Shown: positions 17,940-25,698, counted from the first letter of the stretch. The stretch: 64,000 bases of DNA from Micromonospora sp. NBC_01813 (GCF_035917335.1 NZ_CP109067.1:5889001-5953000), one strand, 5' to 3'. The notes: a model not told the origin generated them from the sequence alone. Made by a program: numbers and translations.

Positions 17940-18633
17940 TCATCGTGCGTCGAGACTGCCCGGGTGTATGGAGCCGGACAGGAGGACGAAGTTCAGGAGA
18001 TGATGGCGGCGGGAGTCGGGTTCGCAGCTCGCGTCGTAGTCGACGGCTGCGGCGAGCAGTCTGGCGGTTGTGAAAGCTGGGACTGCAGTTTTATCTGCCA
18101 GTTCGGCGAGAGCCGTGTCGCCGACCGCTACCCGCAGACCCAGAACTGCGGGGTCGGGTCGGCTGATCAGCCGGTCCGTCGACCGCACCGGGGCTGGAGA
18201 ACGACACTGAAGGCGCCGCAGGGCGGGAAGACTCCGGTGGCGGCCATTGCGACGCCGCGATCTGGCCCCCGGTGACCGGCAGGGTGGGCGAGATCTGGTC
18301 GAGCAAGCGCTGCGCCAGGGCGGCGTCGATCTCGAGGTCTGCGCTGATGCGAACATCGGCCGCAGTCGCCAGGTCCACGACGTCGTCGCTGGTGAACGCA
18401 GCAGCTCCGAGAGTACTCAGCCGTCGCGCGAACTCCTGGGCATTGATCATTTGCAGCCTCATCGTCGGATTGTCAATTGTCCACCGTAACCCGCTCCGGT
18501 CGGTGGATCCTGCGCCCGCCCTGCCGGCAACGTCGGCCACTGCCTCACCGGTCTGGACGAGCAACTCCACCACACCGCTGGACGGGTTCCACAGGATCAG
18601 TTCGCCAACCTGAAGTACGGACTTACCCCACAA
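17940..18633 (-). pseudogene. Possible frameshifted hypothetical gene
   Basis: Two minus-strand frames look protein-like in succession. The first (18633 to about 18200) reads LQVGELILWNPSSGVVELLV, MINAQEFARRLSTLGAAAF and DAALAQRLLDQISPTLPV. The second (about 18180 to 17940) reads RVAVGDTALAELADK, TTARLLAAAVDYDASC and HHLLNFVLLSGS. A single shift near 18180 would join them into a gene of about 230 residues. I do not recognise a family, so the frameshift reading is inference; two separate short genes or noise remain possible. Confidence 0.4.
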
Positions 18634-18689
18634 TGATCACCGACCGATATGAGCCAGGCAACTCGTGAGTCTGCGCGCCGCCCATGCGA

Positions 18690-18731
18690 CACCCCGGACC
18701 TGCCCGGGTTGGCGAGGGCAGATCCGGGGTG
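18690..18731 (-). terminator. Hairpin downstream of the DUF397 operon
   Basis: Arms CACCCCGGACCTGCCC and GGGCAGATCCGGGGTG pair over 16 bp with one G-U, and the loop is 10 nt. It lies 42 bp past the DUF397 stop. No U-tract follows, which is common for actinobacterial terminators. Confidence 0.65.
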
Positions 18732-18772
18732 CGCTCGTGGTCAGCGCCGGGGGTGGCCGGTGCCAGAGGGGG

Positions 18773-18961
18773 TCAGCGGTGGTGGGTGCCGACCTGGGTG
18801 ACGAAGGTCGACCATGCGGTCGGGCCGAAGGTGAGGGTGCCGCCGGTGCGGTCCTTGCTGTCTCGGACCAGCACCTGGCCCGGCAGGTTGTCGGCGACCT
18901 CTACGCATGCGCCGCCGTTGCTGTTGCTGCGGCTGGAGGTGCGCCACGCTGGCTCGGTCAT
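18773..18961 (-). CDS. DUF397 domain protein
   Basis: 62 residues with the full DUF397 pattern: WRTSSRSNSNGGACVEVAD, QVLVRDSKD and a final aromatic F-x-x-x-V helix. The ATG overlaps the stop of the XRE-DUF5753 gene as ATGA. In Streptomyces, DUF397 proteins pair with WhiJ/AbaA-type XRE regulators and modulate them, some acting in development or antibiotic control; the same partnership is expected here. Cytoplasmic, no membrane segment. Confidence 0.88.
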   Translation of the reverse strand: MTEPAWRTSSRSNSNGGACVEVADNLPGQVLVRDSKDRTGGTLTFGPTAWSTFVTQVGTHHR

Positions 18962-19740
18962 AGCTCTTCCGCCATCCTCGCGATCAGGTCCCGGGACTGG
19001 TCCTGGGGCAGTGCCACCGAGCGTATCGCCTCCCACGCGTTGACGAGGGCGGCGATCTTCGTCGGCTCCTGGTAGGTGCGGCCGTCCAGTTGGCCCTCCG
19101 TGTAGGCCACTGTCGCCCCGGTTGGCAGGGTGGCCAGGATGAAGTTGCCGGGTTGACCGGCGTAGAGCCCGGCGTCGAGCGGCACCACGTGCAGCAGCAC
19201 CCGGTCACGCTGCGACATCTCCACCAGGTGCAGCAGCTGCTCCTTCATCATCACCCGGTCGCCCCGGCGCAGTGCCGCCTCGTCGACGATGAACGAGGTG
19301 ATCGGCGGCGTCTTGCGGTCGAAGACGGTGGCCTGGCGGGCGAGCCGGTGCGCCAGCCGCTGCTCGGCCACGTCCGGCGGGAGCATGCCGACGGCGAGCA
19401 CCGCGCGGGCGTACGCCTCGGTCTGCAACAGGCCGGGGACGTAATTGGGCTCGTACCAGCGCAGCATGTCGGCCTCGGCCTCGTACTCCGGCCATGGCTG
19501 GAACCAGTCCGGCGGGACGGCCTTGCGGGCGTCGTCGGCGGTCTCCTGCACGAGGCTGCCGCTGCCGAAGATGCCGTCGATTTGCTCGGCGGTGTCCGGC
19601 AGCGGGATCTGCCGGGCCGTCTCGAACTTGGCGATCAGCGAGGTGGAGACGCTGAGCTGCTGGGCCAACTGCTCCTGGGTCATGCCGTCGTTGAGGGTGC
19701 GGAGGAACTTGAGGATGCGGGGAACCCCGTTGTTACTCAC
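18958..19740 (-). CDS. XRE-family regulator with DUF5753 (WhiJ-like)
   Basis: 260 residues. An N-terminal Cro/CI helix-turn-helix (about 5-60; LNDGMTQEQLAQQLSVSTSLIAKFETARQ in part) is followed by DUF5753 from about residue 85: YEPNYVPGLLQTEAYARAV, IVDEAALRR and VLPLDAG-like VVPLDAGLYAG. DUF5753 is thought to take part in dimerisation or signal sensing. It is coupled to the DUF397 gene by a 4-bp overlap, and transcribed away from a Cys-motif gene cluster at 19870 with a 129-bp divergent promoter region. Such pairs often act as regulator with antagonist. Confidence 0.92.
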   Translation of the reverse strand: MSNNGVPRILKFLRTLNDGMTQEQLAQQLSVSTSLIAKFETARQIPLPDTAEQIDGIFGSGSLVQETADDARKAVPPDWFQPWPEYEAEADMLRWYEPNYVPGLLQTEAYARAVLAVGMLPPDVAEQRLAHRLARQATVFDRKTPPITSFIVDEAALRRGDRVMMKEQLLHLVEMSQRDRVLLHVVPLDAGLYAGQPGNFILATLPTGATVAYTEGQLDGRTYQEPTKIAALVNAWEAIRSVALPQDQSRDLIARMAEEL

Positions 19741-19869
19741 GAATTACCGGTCCTTCCGAGTGAAGATCGACTACTTCGGAACGGGTCCTGCTTGCTGACC
19801 ATCTTCTATTGCGAGGTCCTTGTGGACCAAGCTAAATCTGCTAGCAGCAGAAAAACGGAGGTGGATTAG

Positions 19870-20211
19870 ATGATCAAAAAGGCGGTGTCCGCTGGCGTCG
19901 ATGCCGACCCCGACGCTGATGCCGACGCCGAGCGGGTGTTGCGGCACGCACAGGAGACCGCCGAAAAGCATCTGCCGCTACGGATCGGCGAGTGCCCGGC
20001 GTGTGGGTCGGTGGCGTTCTGTGCGCCGTTCACCATGGCGCTGGCGATCCTCGACCGGCGCGACGTGCCGCGAGCCCGCCGGATCCGGACCGTGCTCACC
20101 GTCGCCGGGCTGTCGCCACCGGAGTTCCCGCACCAGCAGGACGCCATCGACAGCACCAGCGTCGGCGGCAGTTTCGACGGCGATGCGGGATGGTGCGAAA
20201 TTGTCCGGTGA
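19870..20211 (+). CDS. Small Cys-motif hypothetical protein
   Basis: 113 residues with an acidic N-terminus (DADPDADADAE), one CPAC motif in GECPACGSVAFCAPF and a helical middle (RRDVPRARRIRTVLTVAG). It could bind zinc through CPAC and a downstream Cys, but the second ligand pair is unclear. First gene of a plus-strand cluster divergent from the XRE-DUF5753 gene; a spacing of 7 nt from GGAGGT to the ATG supports the start. Function unknown. Confidence 0.7.
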   Translation: MIKKAVSAGVDADPDADADAERVLRHAQETAEKHLPLRIGECPACGSVAFCAPFTMALAILDRRDVPRARRIRTVLTVAGLSPPEFPHQQDAIDSTSVGGSFDGDAGWCEIVR

Positions 20212-20470
20212 ACCGTTGATCAAAATCGGCGACGTGCTGCACCTGCGGGCCGACGACTGGGCGTACGGCGACAGCGCGGTCGCCATCCGGGTGTCCCATC
20301 TGCGGCACGGTCACGACATTCCACACGTCACCATGATCGCGATCATGGGCACCTTCGTCAGCGGCCTGCGGGCCGGTCAGATGATGCTGCTGTCGGTGCA
20401 CAAACACGCCCTGCGGCGACCCGGAGTCGTCGAACGCGACGGCCGACCCGTGATCACCGCGTACCCGTGA
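20183..20470 (+). CDS. Hypothetical protein
   Basis: 95 residues, beginning inside the end of the previous gene (29-bp overlap). The sequence IKIGDVLHLRADDWAYGDSAVAIRVSHLRHG reads like a beta-rich domain, followed by a hydrophobic helix and VHKHALRRPGVV. No named family. Position within the cluster of DivIVA-like and zinc-ribbon genes suggests co-expression. ATG 20183 is the only good start. Confidence 0.6.
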   Translation: MRDGAKLSGEPLIKIGDVLHLRADDWAYGDSAVAIRVSHLRHGHDIPHVTMIAIMGTFVSGLRAGQMMLLSVHKHALRRPGVVERDGRPVITAYP

Positions 20471-20495
20471 ATTTTTTCGAAAGGACGAACCGATC

Positions 20496-20918
20496 ATGCG
20501 CAGATTTCTCCGCCTCGTGCTGTTTCCTCGGCGTACCCGGCGGCAGTCCCGGCTGCTTGCGGACCTCGCCGCCCAGGCGCGGCCGCCGGCCCGGTCCCAC
20601 GCGGGGGTCGGGGCCCATGCCGGGATCAGGTCCGCCGCCGCGTCGCGTCCGCCGGTACGCCGCAGCCCGAACGCCGTCGGCCACTACTACGGCCGTCCGG
20701 CGCGGCCGTCGATCAGCCCCGGCCTGGTCCGCGACCGCTGGTTCGCCCAGCGCACCCGGCGCGGTTGCGACCCGACGGAGGTACGCGACTTCCTGCACGT
20801 CGTCGCCGACGAGTTGACCGCGCTACGGGCCGAGTTGGCGGCCACCCGGGACGAGAACATCCGGATCAAGCAGGCGCTTCGGGACTGGCAGTCGCGGCAG
20901 TTCCAGGCGGTGTCGTGA
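20496..20918 (+). CDS. DivIVA-domain protein
   Basis: 140 residues. An Arg/Ala-rich N-terminus is followed by the pattern WFAQRTRRGCDPTEVRDFLHVVADELTALRAEL (in part), which matches the DivIVA lipid-binding hairpin plus the start of a coiled coil (ENIRIKQALRDWQ). It is much shorter than growth-pole DivIVA and has no long coil, so it is probably an accessory pole- or membrane-curvature-associated protein. GAAAGG precedes the ATG. Its stop overlaps the ATG of the next gene by one base (TGATG). Confidence 0.75.
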   Translation: MRRFLRLVLFPRRTRRQSRLLADLAAQARPPARSHAGVGAHAGIRSAAASRPPVRRSPNAVGHYYGRPARPSISPGLVRDRWFAQRTRRGCDPTEVRDFLHVVADELTALRAELAATRDENIRIKQALRDWQSRQFQAVS

Positions 20919-21172
20919 TGGTCGCCGTGGTGCTCGCCGCTGTGGTCGCGTTGCTGGTCGGGGCGGTGGCCGGGTTCAGCCTGTGTCGGCACCGGCACCG
21001 TTGGTGCCCCGGCTGCGGACGTACCCTGACCTGCCCCGCCTGCCCGACCGGTCGGCCGCTGCGGGGGCACGGCCAGCCGGCGGATCGGCCTGAGCGCAGA
21101 CGGGTAGCGGAAAGTACGGCGGGCCGGGTCTGGGCCTTCATCGTGCCCTTGCCGAGCCGGGCAGCGAGGTGA
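20918..21172 (+). CDS. Membrane-anchored zinc-ribbon protein
   Basis: 84 residues: one N-terminal transmembrane helix (VAVVLAAVVALLVGAVAGF), then a short cytoplasmic-looking zinc ribbon CPGCGRTLTCPAC and a basic tail. Start codon ATG overlaps the stop of the DivIVA-like gene. The two-Cys-pair ribbon could contact DNA or protein near the membrane; no specific function is known to me. Confidence 0.7.
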   Translation: MVAVVLAAVVALLVGAVAGFSLCRHRHRWCPGCGRTLTCPACPTGRPLRGHGQPADRPERRRVAESTAGRVWAFIVPLPSRAAR

Positions 21173-21200
21173 ACGTGGCGTTGTCGAGGGAGACGGCCGA

Positions 21201-21416
21201 GTGAGCCCGACCGAGGCCGCGGTCCTGCTGGCGATGTCACGCCCACAGGTGCGGAAGTTGATGGACCGGGGACTGCTGGAATCCCGCAAGGTCGGCACCC
21301 ACCACCGCATCAGGGTCTCCTCGATCAGGGCGTTCCTTGAAGCAGAGCGTGAGCGGCGGCGCGAGGCGATGGTCGAGTTGGCCGCCGTGCAGAACGAACT
21401 CGGGCTGACCGGATGA
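21201..21416 (+). CDS. Excisionase-type HTH antitoxin (HTH_17), possibly N-truncated
   Basis: 71 residues: SPTEAAVLLAMSRPQVRKLMDRG, KVGTHHRIRVSSIRAFLEAER and a helical tail EAMVELAAVQNELG. This is the MerR/excisionase-like DNA-binding domain used as antitoxin in actinobacterial HTH-PIN toxin pairs. GTG 21201 is the only in-frame start; family members usually have 15-25 more residues. Its stop overlaps the ATG of the PIN fragment, as in intact pairs, but the toxin is cut to about 20 residues. The DNA-binding part looks complete and could still repress. Confidence 0.75.
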   Translation: MSPTEAAVLLAMSRPQVRKLMDRGLLESRKVGTHHRIRVSSIRAFLEAERERRREAMVELAAVQNELGLTG

Positions 21417-21473
21417 GCAGCACCGCTGGCGATGCCGATCTGATCCGGGTCGTCCTCGCTGACGCGAGCTTGC
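21413..21473 (+). pseudogene. PIN-domain toxin remnant (first 20 residues)
   Basis: The frame reads AGDADLIRVVLADASLL, the typical opening of PIN toxins in which D-A-N/S carries the first catalytic Asp. The similarity ends at about 21470, exactly where the oppositely transcribed RelE-like gene ends. The rest of the roughly 190-residue toxin is gone, so a deletion joined two TA loci here. Confidence 0.65.
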
Positions 21474-21790
21474 TCAGCGGCGGTAGGCGTCACGTCGATG
21501 ATCGATGTCCAGGACCTGGACCTCGCGATGCTTGTCGTCGATGCGGTACCGCACGCGGTATTCGCCGCGTCTGGCGCGCCACATGCCTTCGAACGGTGCG
21601 TGCAGCCGCGCGCCGACCCGATGCGGCTGTCGAGATAGCGGGCCGCTGATGAACTCCCATGCCGCGAACGCGGCGCTGGTGGGGAGACCGTCGCTCAAGG
21701 CCGCCTTGCACTGGGTGCCAGGATCACTGCGTACGGCTCGAACTCGTTGGTGTCGTTGTCGGGAACTGCTGCTTCAGGCCGCTTGTTCAC
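21474..21790 (-). pseudogene. RelE/ParE-type toxin gene with a one-base frameshift
   Basis: From GTG 21790 the frame reads DTNEFEPYAVILAPSARR and stops at 21697. One base later the reading continues LSDGLPTSAAFAAWEFISGPL, GARLHAPFEGMWRARRGEYRVRY and HREVQVLDIDHRRDAYR, the canonical RelE core and C-terminus. A single G lost from the run near 21700 explains this. The active-site Arg-rich strand and the final Tyr-Arg are intact, so repair of one base would restore a complete toxin. It follows its Phd-type antitoxin with a 17-bp overlap. Confidence 0.8.
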
Positions 21791-22064
21791 GAGCCCGCCG
21801 CTGCGCCATCAGCTGAACCATCTCCGCTGCGCTGGTGCCCTTGCCTTGGTCGAGCGCAGCTTCGGCCTCGCGTACCCGTGCCATGGCGGTTGGACCGGAG
21901 AGCAGCTCGATGGTCGCTTCCAGCGACTCAAGATCCTCAGCCGAGATCAACACGACGTACTCGCGGCCGTTGCGGGTCATGTGGACCCGGTCGTGAGTAC
22001 GGGCGACCTCGTCGGCGACCTCGGAGAGTCTGGCCTTCGCCTCGGACAGCGCCAACGTTGTCAT
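21774..22064 (-). CDS. Phd/YefM-type antitoxin
   Basis: 96 residues with the family pattern SEAKARLSEVADEVARTHDR, HMTRNGREYVVLISAEDLESLEAT, an acidic linker and a C-terminal helix AAEMVQLMAQRRAREQ. The N-terminal part binds operator DNA; the C-terminal part binds and neutralises RelE-family toxin. It precedes and overlaps the frameshifted RelE gene. It appears complete and may remain as an orphan antitoxin able to repress or to protect against related toxins. Confidence 0.88.
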   Translation of the reverse strand: MTTLALSEAKARLSEVADEVARTHDRVHMTRNGREYVVLISAEDLESLEATIELLSGPTAMARVREAEAALDQGKGTSAAEMVQLMAQRRAREQAA

Positions 22065-22104
22065 AGACCAGAATTCTAGCCGCGCCCAGCGCGCCCAGCC
22101 GGGG

Positions 22105-22221
22105 TCAAGGAATCAGCACTTGTACGTGTGGGACGACCTGTTCAGCAGCCTTGGCAAGCCTGATGTCGAAAGTGACCAACTGCGCGCCACGTTCTGCGGC
22201 GACCGCAAGGCATACGGCGGA
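22105..22221 (-). pseudogene. VapC C-terminal remnant fused behind VapB stop
   Basis: Directly after the TGA of the VapB gene, in the same frame, the sequence reads CLAVAAERGAQLVTFDIRLA, then KAAEQVVPHVQVLIP and a stop. LVTFD-x-RLA is the last catalytic-core block of PIN toxins. The first hundred or so residues, including the toxin start and three of the acidic residues, are deleted. The junction retains no start codon, so nothing functional is made. Confidence 0.75.
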
Positions 22222-22470
22222 TCACGAATCGTCCCGGCGATCACCCTCACGTCCGGCGCGGATGAGGTCTACCACGTCGTCCACGTCGAGGCTGAGACTC
22301 CGGTGGGTTGCCAGGTTGTCGAAGAGATGCTTGTTCCGCTCAGCGCGGAACTCACGTTCGAGGATGTCCCGGAGGTAGGTCTGCATGGACTGGCCGAGTG
22401 CTGCTGCCCGCGCGGCGATGGCGTCGCGAACCTCCTCGCGAACATCCTTGATCTGAAGCGCAACCGTCAT
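22222..22470 (-). CDS. VapB/FitA-type antitoxin (orphan)
   Basis: 82 residues from ATG 22470 (ATG 22482 gives four more): MTVALQIKDVREEVRDAIAARA and LGQSMQTYLRDILEREF form the ribbon-helix-helix DNA-binding part, followed by the acidic toxin-binding tail DVDDVVDLIRAGREGDRRDD. Complete in length. Its cognate VapC is reduced to a 37-codon tail (22105-22221), so this antitoxin is an orphan. Confidence 0.85.
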   Translation of the reverse strand: MTVALQIKDVREEVRDAIAARAAALGQSMQTYLRDILEREFRAERNKHLFDNLATHRSLSLDVDDVVDLIRAGREGDRRDDS

Positions 22471-22515
22471 GTCCCACACCATGGCATGCGCATGCTGTCG
22501 GAAACTTGCGGCTGG

Positions 22516-22950
22516 TCAGTCGAGGCAGAATTCGTTGCCCTCGACGTCGTGCATCACGAGGCACGACTCGCTGAAGCCGTCGGCGGTCAGCAGCCGTACG
22601 CGTGTCGCGCCCAGCGCGACCAGCCGGGTGCATTCGGCCTCGAGCGCGGCCAGGCGCTCGTCGCCCACCAGCCCGGTGCCCACCCGTACGTCGAGGTGCA
22701 CCCGGTTCTTGGCGGTCTTGCCTTCGGGAACCCGCTGGAAGAACAGGCGCGGGCCCACGCCGGACGGGTCGATGCAGGCGAACGCCGAGCCCTGCCGCTC
22801 CGGCGGCAGTGCCCGGCTGAACTCGTCCCAACTGGCGAACCCCGGCGGCGGCGGTGGTACGACGTACCCCAGCACCTCGCACCAGAATCGGGCGACGCGC
22901 TCCGGCTCCGCGCAGTCGAAGGTGACCTGGAACTGCTTTACCGACGCCAT
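22516..22950 (-). CDS. VOC-superfamily (glyoxalase-like) protein
   Basis: 144 residues with the Glyoxalase_6 pattern: VTFDCAEPERVARFWCEVLGY, a Pro-rich loop, RLFFQRVPEGKTAKNRVHLDV and the C-terminal MHDVEGNEFCLD. The possible metal ligand residues are H in RVHLDV and E in GNEFC; one typical His near the N-terminus is Asp/Cys-like, so metal binding is uncertain. Soluble; substrate unknown. It stands alone between the VapB gene and the xylanase gene. Confidence 0.88.
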   Translation of the reverse strand: MASVKQFQVTFDCAEPERVARFWCEVLGYVVPPPPPGFASWDEFSRALPPERQGSAFACIDPSGVGPRLFFQRVPEGKTAKNRVHLDVRVGTGLVGDERLAALEAECTRLVALGATRVRLLTADGFSESCLVMHDVEGNEFCLD

Positions 22951-22966
22951 CGGCTCACCATAGAGG

Positions 22967-23704
22967 TCATTCCGGGTTGGCGGCGCACCGTTGCGGCCCG
23001 GTGTCGGCGGGGTTCACCGTGACGCTGGACCATCCGCTGCTCTGGTAGCCCTCGGTGGCCATGATCATGTATCCCATGGTGGCGTTGAGGTTCATGCCGG
23101 CGCGGGCCCACGCGTCGAAGTGGTCGCCGGTGTCGATGGTCCCGGCGGACCGCTTCTGCTGCCGGACGCTGTAGTACCGGTAGTACGGCGTGCTGCCGAC
23201 GCCGAGTTGTGCCCGGTAGATGTCGTAGGTGCTGCCCTCGCTGACGACGGTGCCCATCGGCGTACCGCTCGGGCGGTAGGTGCCCCAGTTCTCGATGACG
23301 TAGTACTCGGCGAGTGGGCTCGTCGTGTACCCGTACAGCGCCAGGTACGAGTTGCCGCCCGGGTGAAGGGTGCCGCAGTAGTCGAAGGTCCGGCGTCCGC
23401 CGGTCGCCCAGCCCTTGCCGCCGAACCAGTTGTTGATGCCACTCCACCGGGCGCTGTAGCTACCCTGCGGGCCCAGGGTCATGGTGCTGTCGCCCATGTC
23501 CTTCCAGTAGGCGTAGAAGTAGCCGTCGTGGGTGCCGGTCTGGTTGGCGGTGATGACCGGGCGGGTCTGCGCCGGTTCGGCGTGGGCGTTGGTGACCGGT
23601 GCCGTTGCCAAGAGCGTCAGGATCGCGGTGCAGGCGACGCCGACCATCAGCCTGATGCGGCCGCGCCGGCCGCGTGCCGACCTCGCGTAGGGTGTCTCGC
23701 GCAT
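22967..23704 (-). CDS. Secreted endo-1,4-beta-xylanase, GH11
   Basis: 245 residues. A long basic N-terminus and hydrophobic segment (about 18-38) ending THAHA-like NAHAE gives export. The single catalytic domain follows: ANQTGTHDGYFYAYWKD, GSYSARWSGINNWFGGKGW, YLALYGYTTSPLAEYY and FDAWARAGMNL. The nucleophile is E133 in LAEYYVIENWG, and the acid/base is E218 in MATEGYQSSG, both conserved. No carbohydrate-binding module is attached, unlike many actinobacterial GH11 enzymes. It hydrolyses xylan outside the cell. It appears monocistronic. Confidence 0.93.
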   Translation of the reverse strand: MRETPYARSARGRRGRIRLMVGVACTAILTLLATAPVTNAHAEPAQTRPVITANQTGTHDGYFYAYWKDMGDSTMTLGPQGSYSARWSGINNWFGGKGWATGGRRTFDYCGTLHPGGNSYLALYGYTTSPLAEYYVIENWGTYRPSGTPMGTVVSEGSTYDIYRAQLGVGSTPYYRYYSVRQQKRSAGTIDTGDHFDAWARAGMNLNATMGYMIMATEGYQSSGWSSVTVNPADTGPQRCAANPE

Positions 23705-23803
23705 CTGTCCACCACTCCCTCTCGGCTGCGGGCACCGACGATCACCGCAATCGACAACAGTCGATGCATTTCGATCGAGTGTCGACCGGACTGCGGCGAG
23801 ATG

Positions 23804-24802
23804 TCAACGGTCGACCGGGCGATCCGATAGGACGGACGCGCGCAGCGCGTCGGCGAGCCACTCGTACGGGAAGTGCTCCGGCGGTGCGTCGTTCACGGTG
23901 GCGACCAGCGCCATGTACCGGTCGAGCGGCCCCGGCTGATCCGGCGGCGTACGGTCCCACTCCGCGCCCGCCAGCATGTGGTCGGCGGTCTCGATCCGAA
24001 ACTCGGGCGTGTCCGGCATCCCGGGGCTGTCCGGGGTGGCGAAGATGCCGGTCAGCCACGCCATCCACTGGTCGGCGATCTCCCGCCCCTGCGGCGAGTC
24101 CGCCGGCACCTGATCCCGCGCCGCGTCCATCACCGCCTGGCCGACCGCCCCGCCCGCCTCCAAGGCGTCCATCATCGGCGACGAGGTCATCAGCGGCCCG
24201 GCCCCGGTGGTGCATGTCTCGTGCAGCTCACGGCGTACGGCCTGCCGGACCTCGGCGTCCTGGAGCAACTCGGCCAGCTCGATCCACGCCTCCAGCTGGG
24301 CCGCGGTGGGGTGTTCAGGTAGCTCCGGCCGGGCCGCCCGCCACCATTCGATCATCTGCTCCGGCGGCTCCCAGCCGGTGGAGACCTCGGCCCAGAACTC
24401 GTCGATCAGCCGGTCGCGCTCCTCGTCCGGCATGCCGGCCAGCTTGTGCATCAGCGTGACCTGCTCGGCTGTGGAGTCCTGCCGCAGGATCGCCGACAGC
24501 ACCGCGCGACGGCTGCGCAGCCGCGCCTCCTGCTGGGTCAGCAGGGCCAGGTGGGTGGCGGCCAGTTCGCCCAGCGTCGCCTCGCCGGCCAGCACCCGGC
24601 GGATCTCGTCCAGGCCGGCGTCGAGTTCCCGCAGCGTCCGGACCAGCTCCAGTCGGGCGATGGCCGACACGTCGTACATGCGATGGCCGGCCGGGGTGTT
24701 GGCGGCCGGAACGACGACACCGGCGTCCGCGTAGTACCGGACGGCGCTGACGCTCAGCCCGGTCCGCCGGGCGACATCCCCGATGGGGTACAGCTCGTTC
24801 AT
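23804..24802 (-). CDS. MerR-family transcriptional regulator, large effector domain
   Basis: 332 residues from ATG 24802. The N-terminal winged helix (YPIGDVARRTGLSVSAVRYYADAG, HRMYDVSAIARLELVRTLRELD) and dimerisation helix (to about residue 115) are standard MerR. The remaining 215 residues, helical and Glu/Trp-rich (EQMIEWWRAARPELPEHPTAAQLEAW in part), are an unidentified effector domain, longer than most. The promoter is MerR-like: a palindrome within a 19-bp -35/-10 spacer. Because the predicted transcription start falls at about 24808, a leaderless GTG start there (two codons earlier) is possible. Divergent from a membrane protein/GntR pair. Confidence 0.88.
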   Translation of the reverse strand: MNELYPIGDVARRTGLSVSAVRYYADAGVVVPAANTPAGHRMYDVSAIARLELVRTLRELDAGLDEIRRVLAGEATLGELAATHLALLTQQEARLRSRRAVLSAILRQDSTAEQVTLMHKLAGMPDEERDRLIDEFWAEVSTGWEPPEQMIEWWRAARPELPEHPTAAQLEAWIELAELLQDAEVRQAVRRELHETCTTGAGPLMTSSPMMDALEAGGAVGQAVMDAARDQVPADSPQGREIADQWMAWLTGIFATPDSPGMPDTPEFRIETADHMLAGAEWDRTPPDQPGPLDRYMALVATVNDAPPEHFPYEWLADALRASVLSDRPVDR

Positions 24803-24814
24803 GTCCACGACGCC

Positions 24815-24845
24815 ACTATGCGATCTCAAGCGGCTTGAGATGCAA
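24815..24845 (-). promoter_or_regulatory. MerR-type promoter with palindromic operator in a 19-bp spacer
   Basis: Reading the minus strand: -35 TTGCAT, then 19 bp containing CTCAAG-CCG-CTTGAG, then -10 CATAGT. The full palindrome ATCTCAAG-CGG-CTTGAGAT (24823-24841) is perfect. The unusually long 19-bp spacing with an operator inside is the signature of promoters activated by DNA-distorting MerR proteins, so autoregulation by the gene at 23804-24802 is expected. The divergent membrane-protein gene could be a second target. Confidence 0.75.
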
Positions 24846-24921
24846 GCCCGGGGGGTTGACTTTGTCGCAACCTATGACTCACTCTATTGAGACAACGTTT
24901 GAGACATGCGGAGGTGGCGGA

Positions 24922-25698
24922 ATGAGCCAGCCGGATCACCCGGAGACCAGGCGGTGGTTGGATCGACACGGTCTGACCGACGCCGAGCCGACCCCGCTGC
25001 TCACGACGCGGCTGGCCGCGCGCCGGCAGGCCAACTTCTTCGCCAGCGTCCTGCTCGCCACGTTCCTGATCGGCGCGGCACTCACCCACGCGTCCCGACT
25101 CGGCGACGGCACCCCGGCCCAGCTTCGCCTGCTGGTGCTGGCCGCGCTGGTGGTCGCGCTGCTGGCAGGCCAGTGGCTGATCGGCTGGTGGGTCCGGCGA
25201 GTCGACCGGCAGGCCGGCGCCCAACTGCCCCGACGGGTCGCCCACCCGGTCACGTTCGGCTGGCCGGCGGTGCTCGGCCGGCCGTACGCCGTCTTCACGG
25301 TCGCCACCTTCGCCGGCGCGCTGCTGCTCACGGTGAGCGTACTGCCGATTTCCGACCCCGACCTGCGCGCCGGTGCCGCCGTCGTCCTGATCGGCCTCGC
25401 CGGTGCCGGTGCCGGCCTCGTCCTGCAGCTACGTCAGGTGCTGACCGCCCCGGCCGTTGCCGAGGACGAGACGTCGCTCACCGCCGACGTGATCATGCGG
25501 GTCGAGGACGCCCGCGCCCTCGTCGCACCCAGCCTGGTCTGGATTCTGCCGGCAATTTTTCTGTACGGGGATTCGCTCGGCTGGTGGAACGCGGTAGCCA
25601 TCGGACTCGTCCCGGTCGGCGTCATCGCGCTCGCCCTGATCCACAGCCGGACCACCGGCGTCGCGGCAGCGGCCCGCCAGGCCCTGGCCATCCGATGA
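24922..25698 (+). CDS. Six-helix membrane protein, function unknown
   Basis: 258 residues with hydrophobic segments near 39-56, 71-92, 118-138, 143-165, 205-220 and 225-245. The N-terminal TRRWLDRHGLTDAEPTPLLTTR and RRQANFF precede the first helix. GGAGGTGGCGGA precedes the ATG. It overlaps the following GntR gene by ATGA. Pairs of a small YtrA-type GntR with a membrane protein often concern envelope stress or antibiotic response; here the function is unknown. The divergent MerR gene shares its upstream region. Confidence 0.8.
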   Translation: MSQPDHPETRRWLDRHGLTDAEPTPLLTTRLAARRQANFFASVLLATFLIGAALTHASRLGDGTPAQLRLLVLAALVVALLAGQWLIGWWVRRVDRQAGAQLPRRVAHPVTFGWPAVLGRPYAVFTVATFAGALLLTVSVLPISDPDLRAGAAVVLIGLAGAGAGLVLQLRQVLTAPAVAEDETSLTADVIMRVEDARALVAPSLVWILPAIFLYGDSLGWWNAVAIGLVPVGVIALALIHSRTTGVAAAARQALAIR

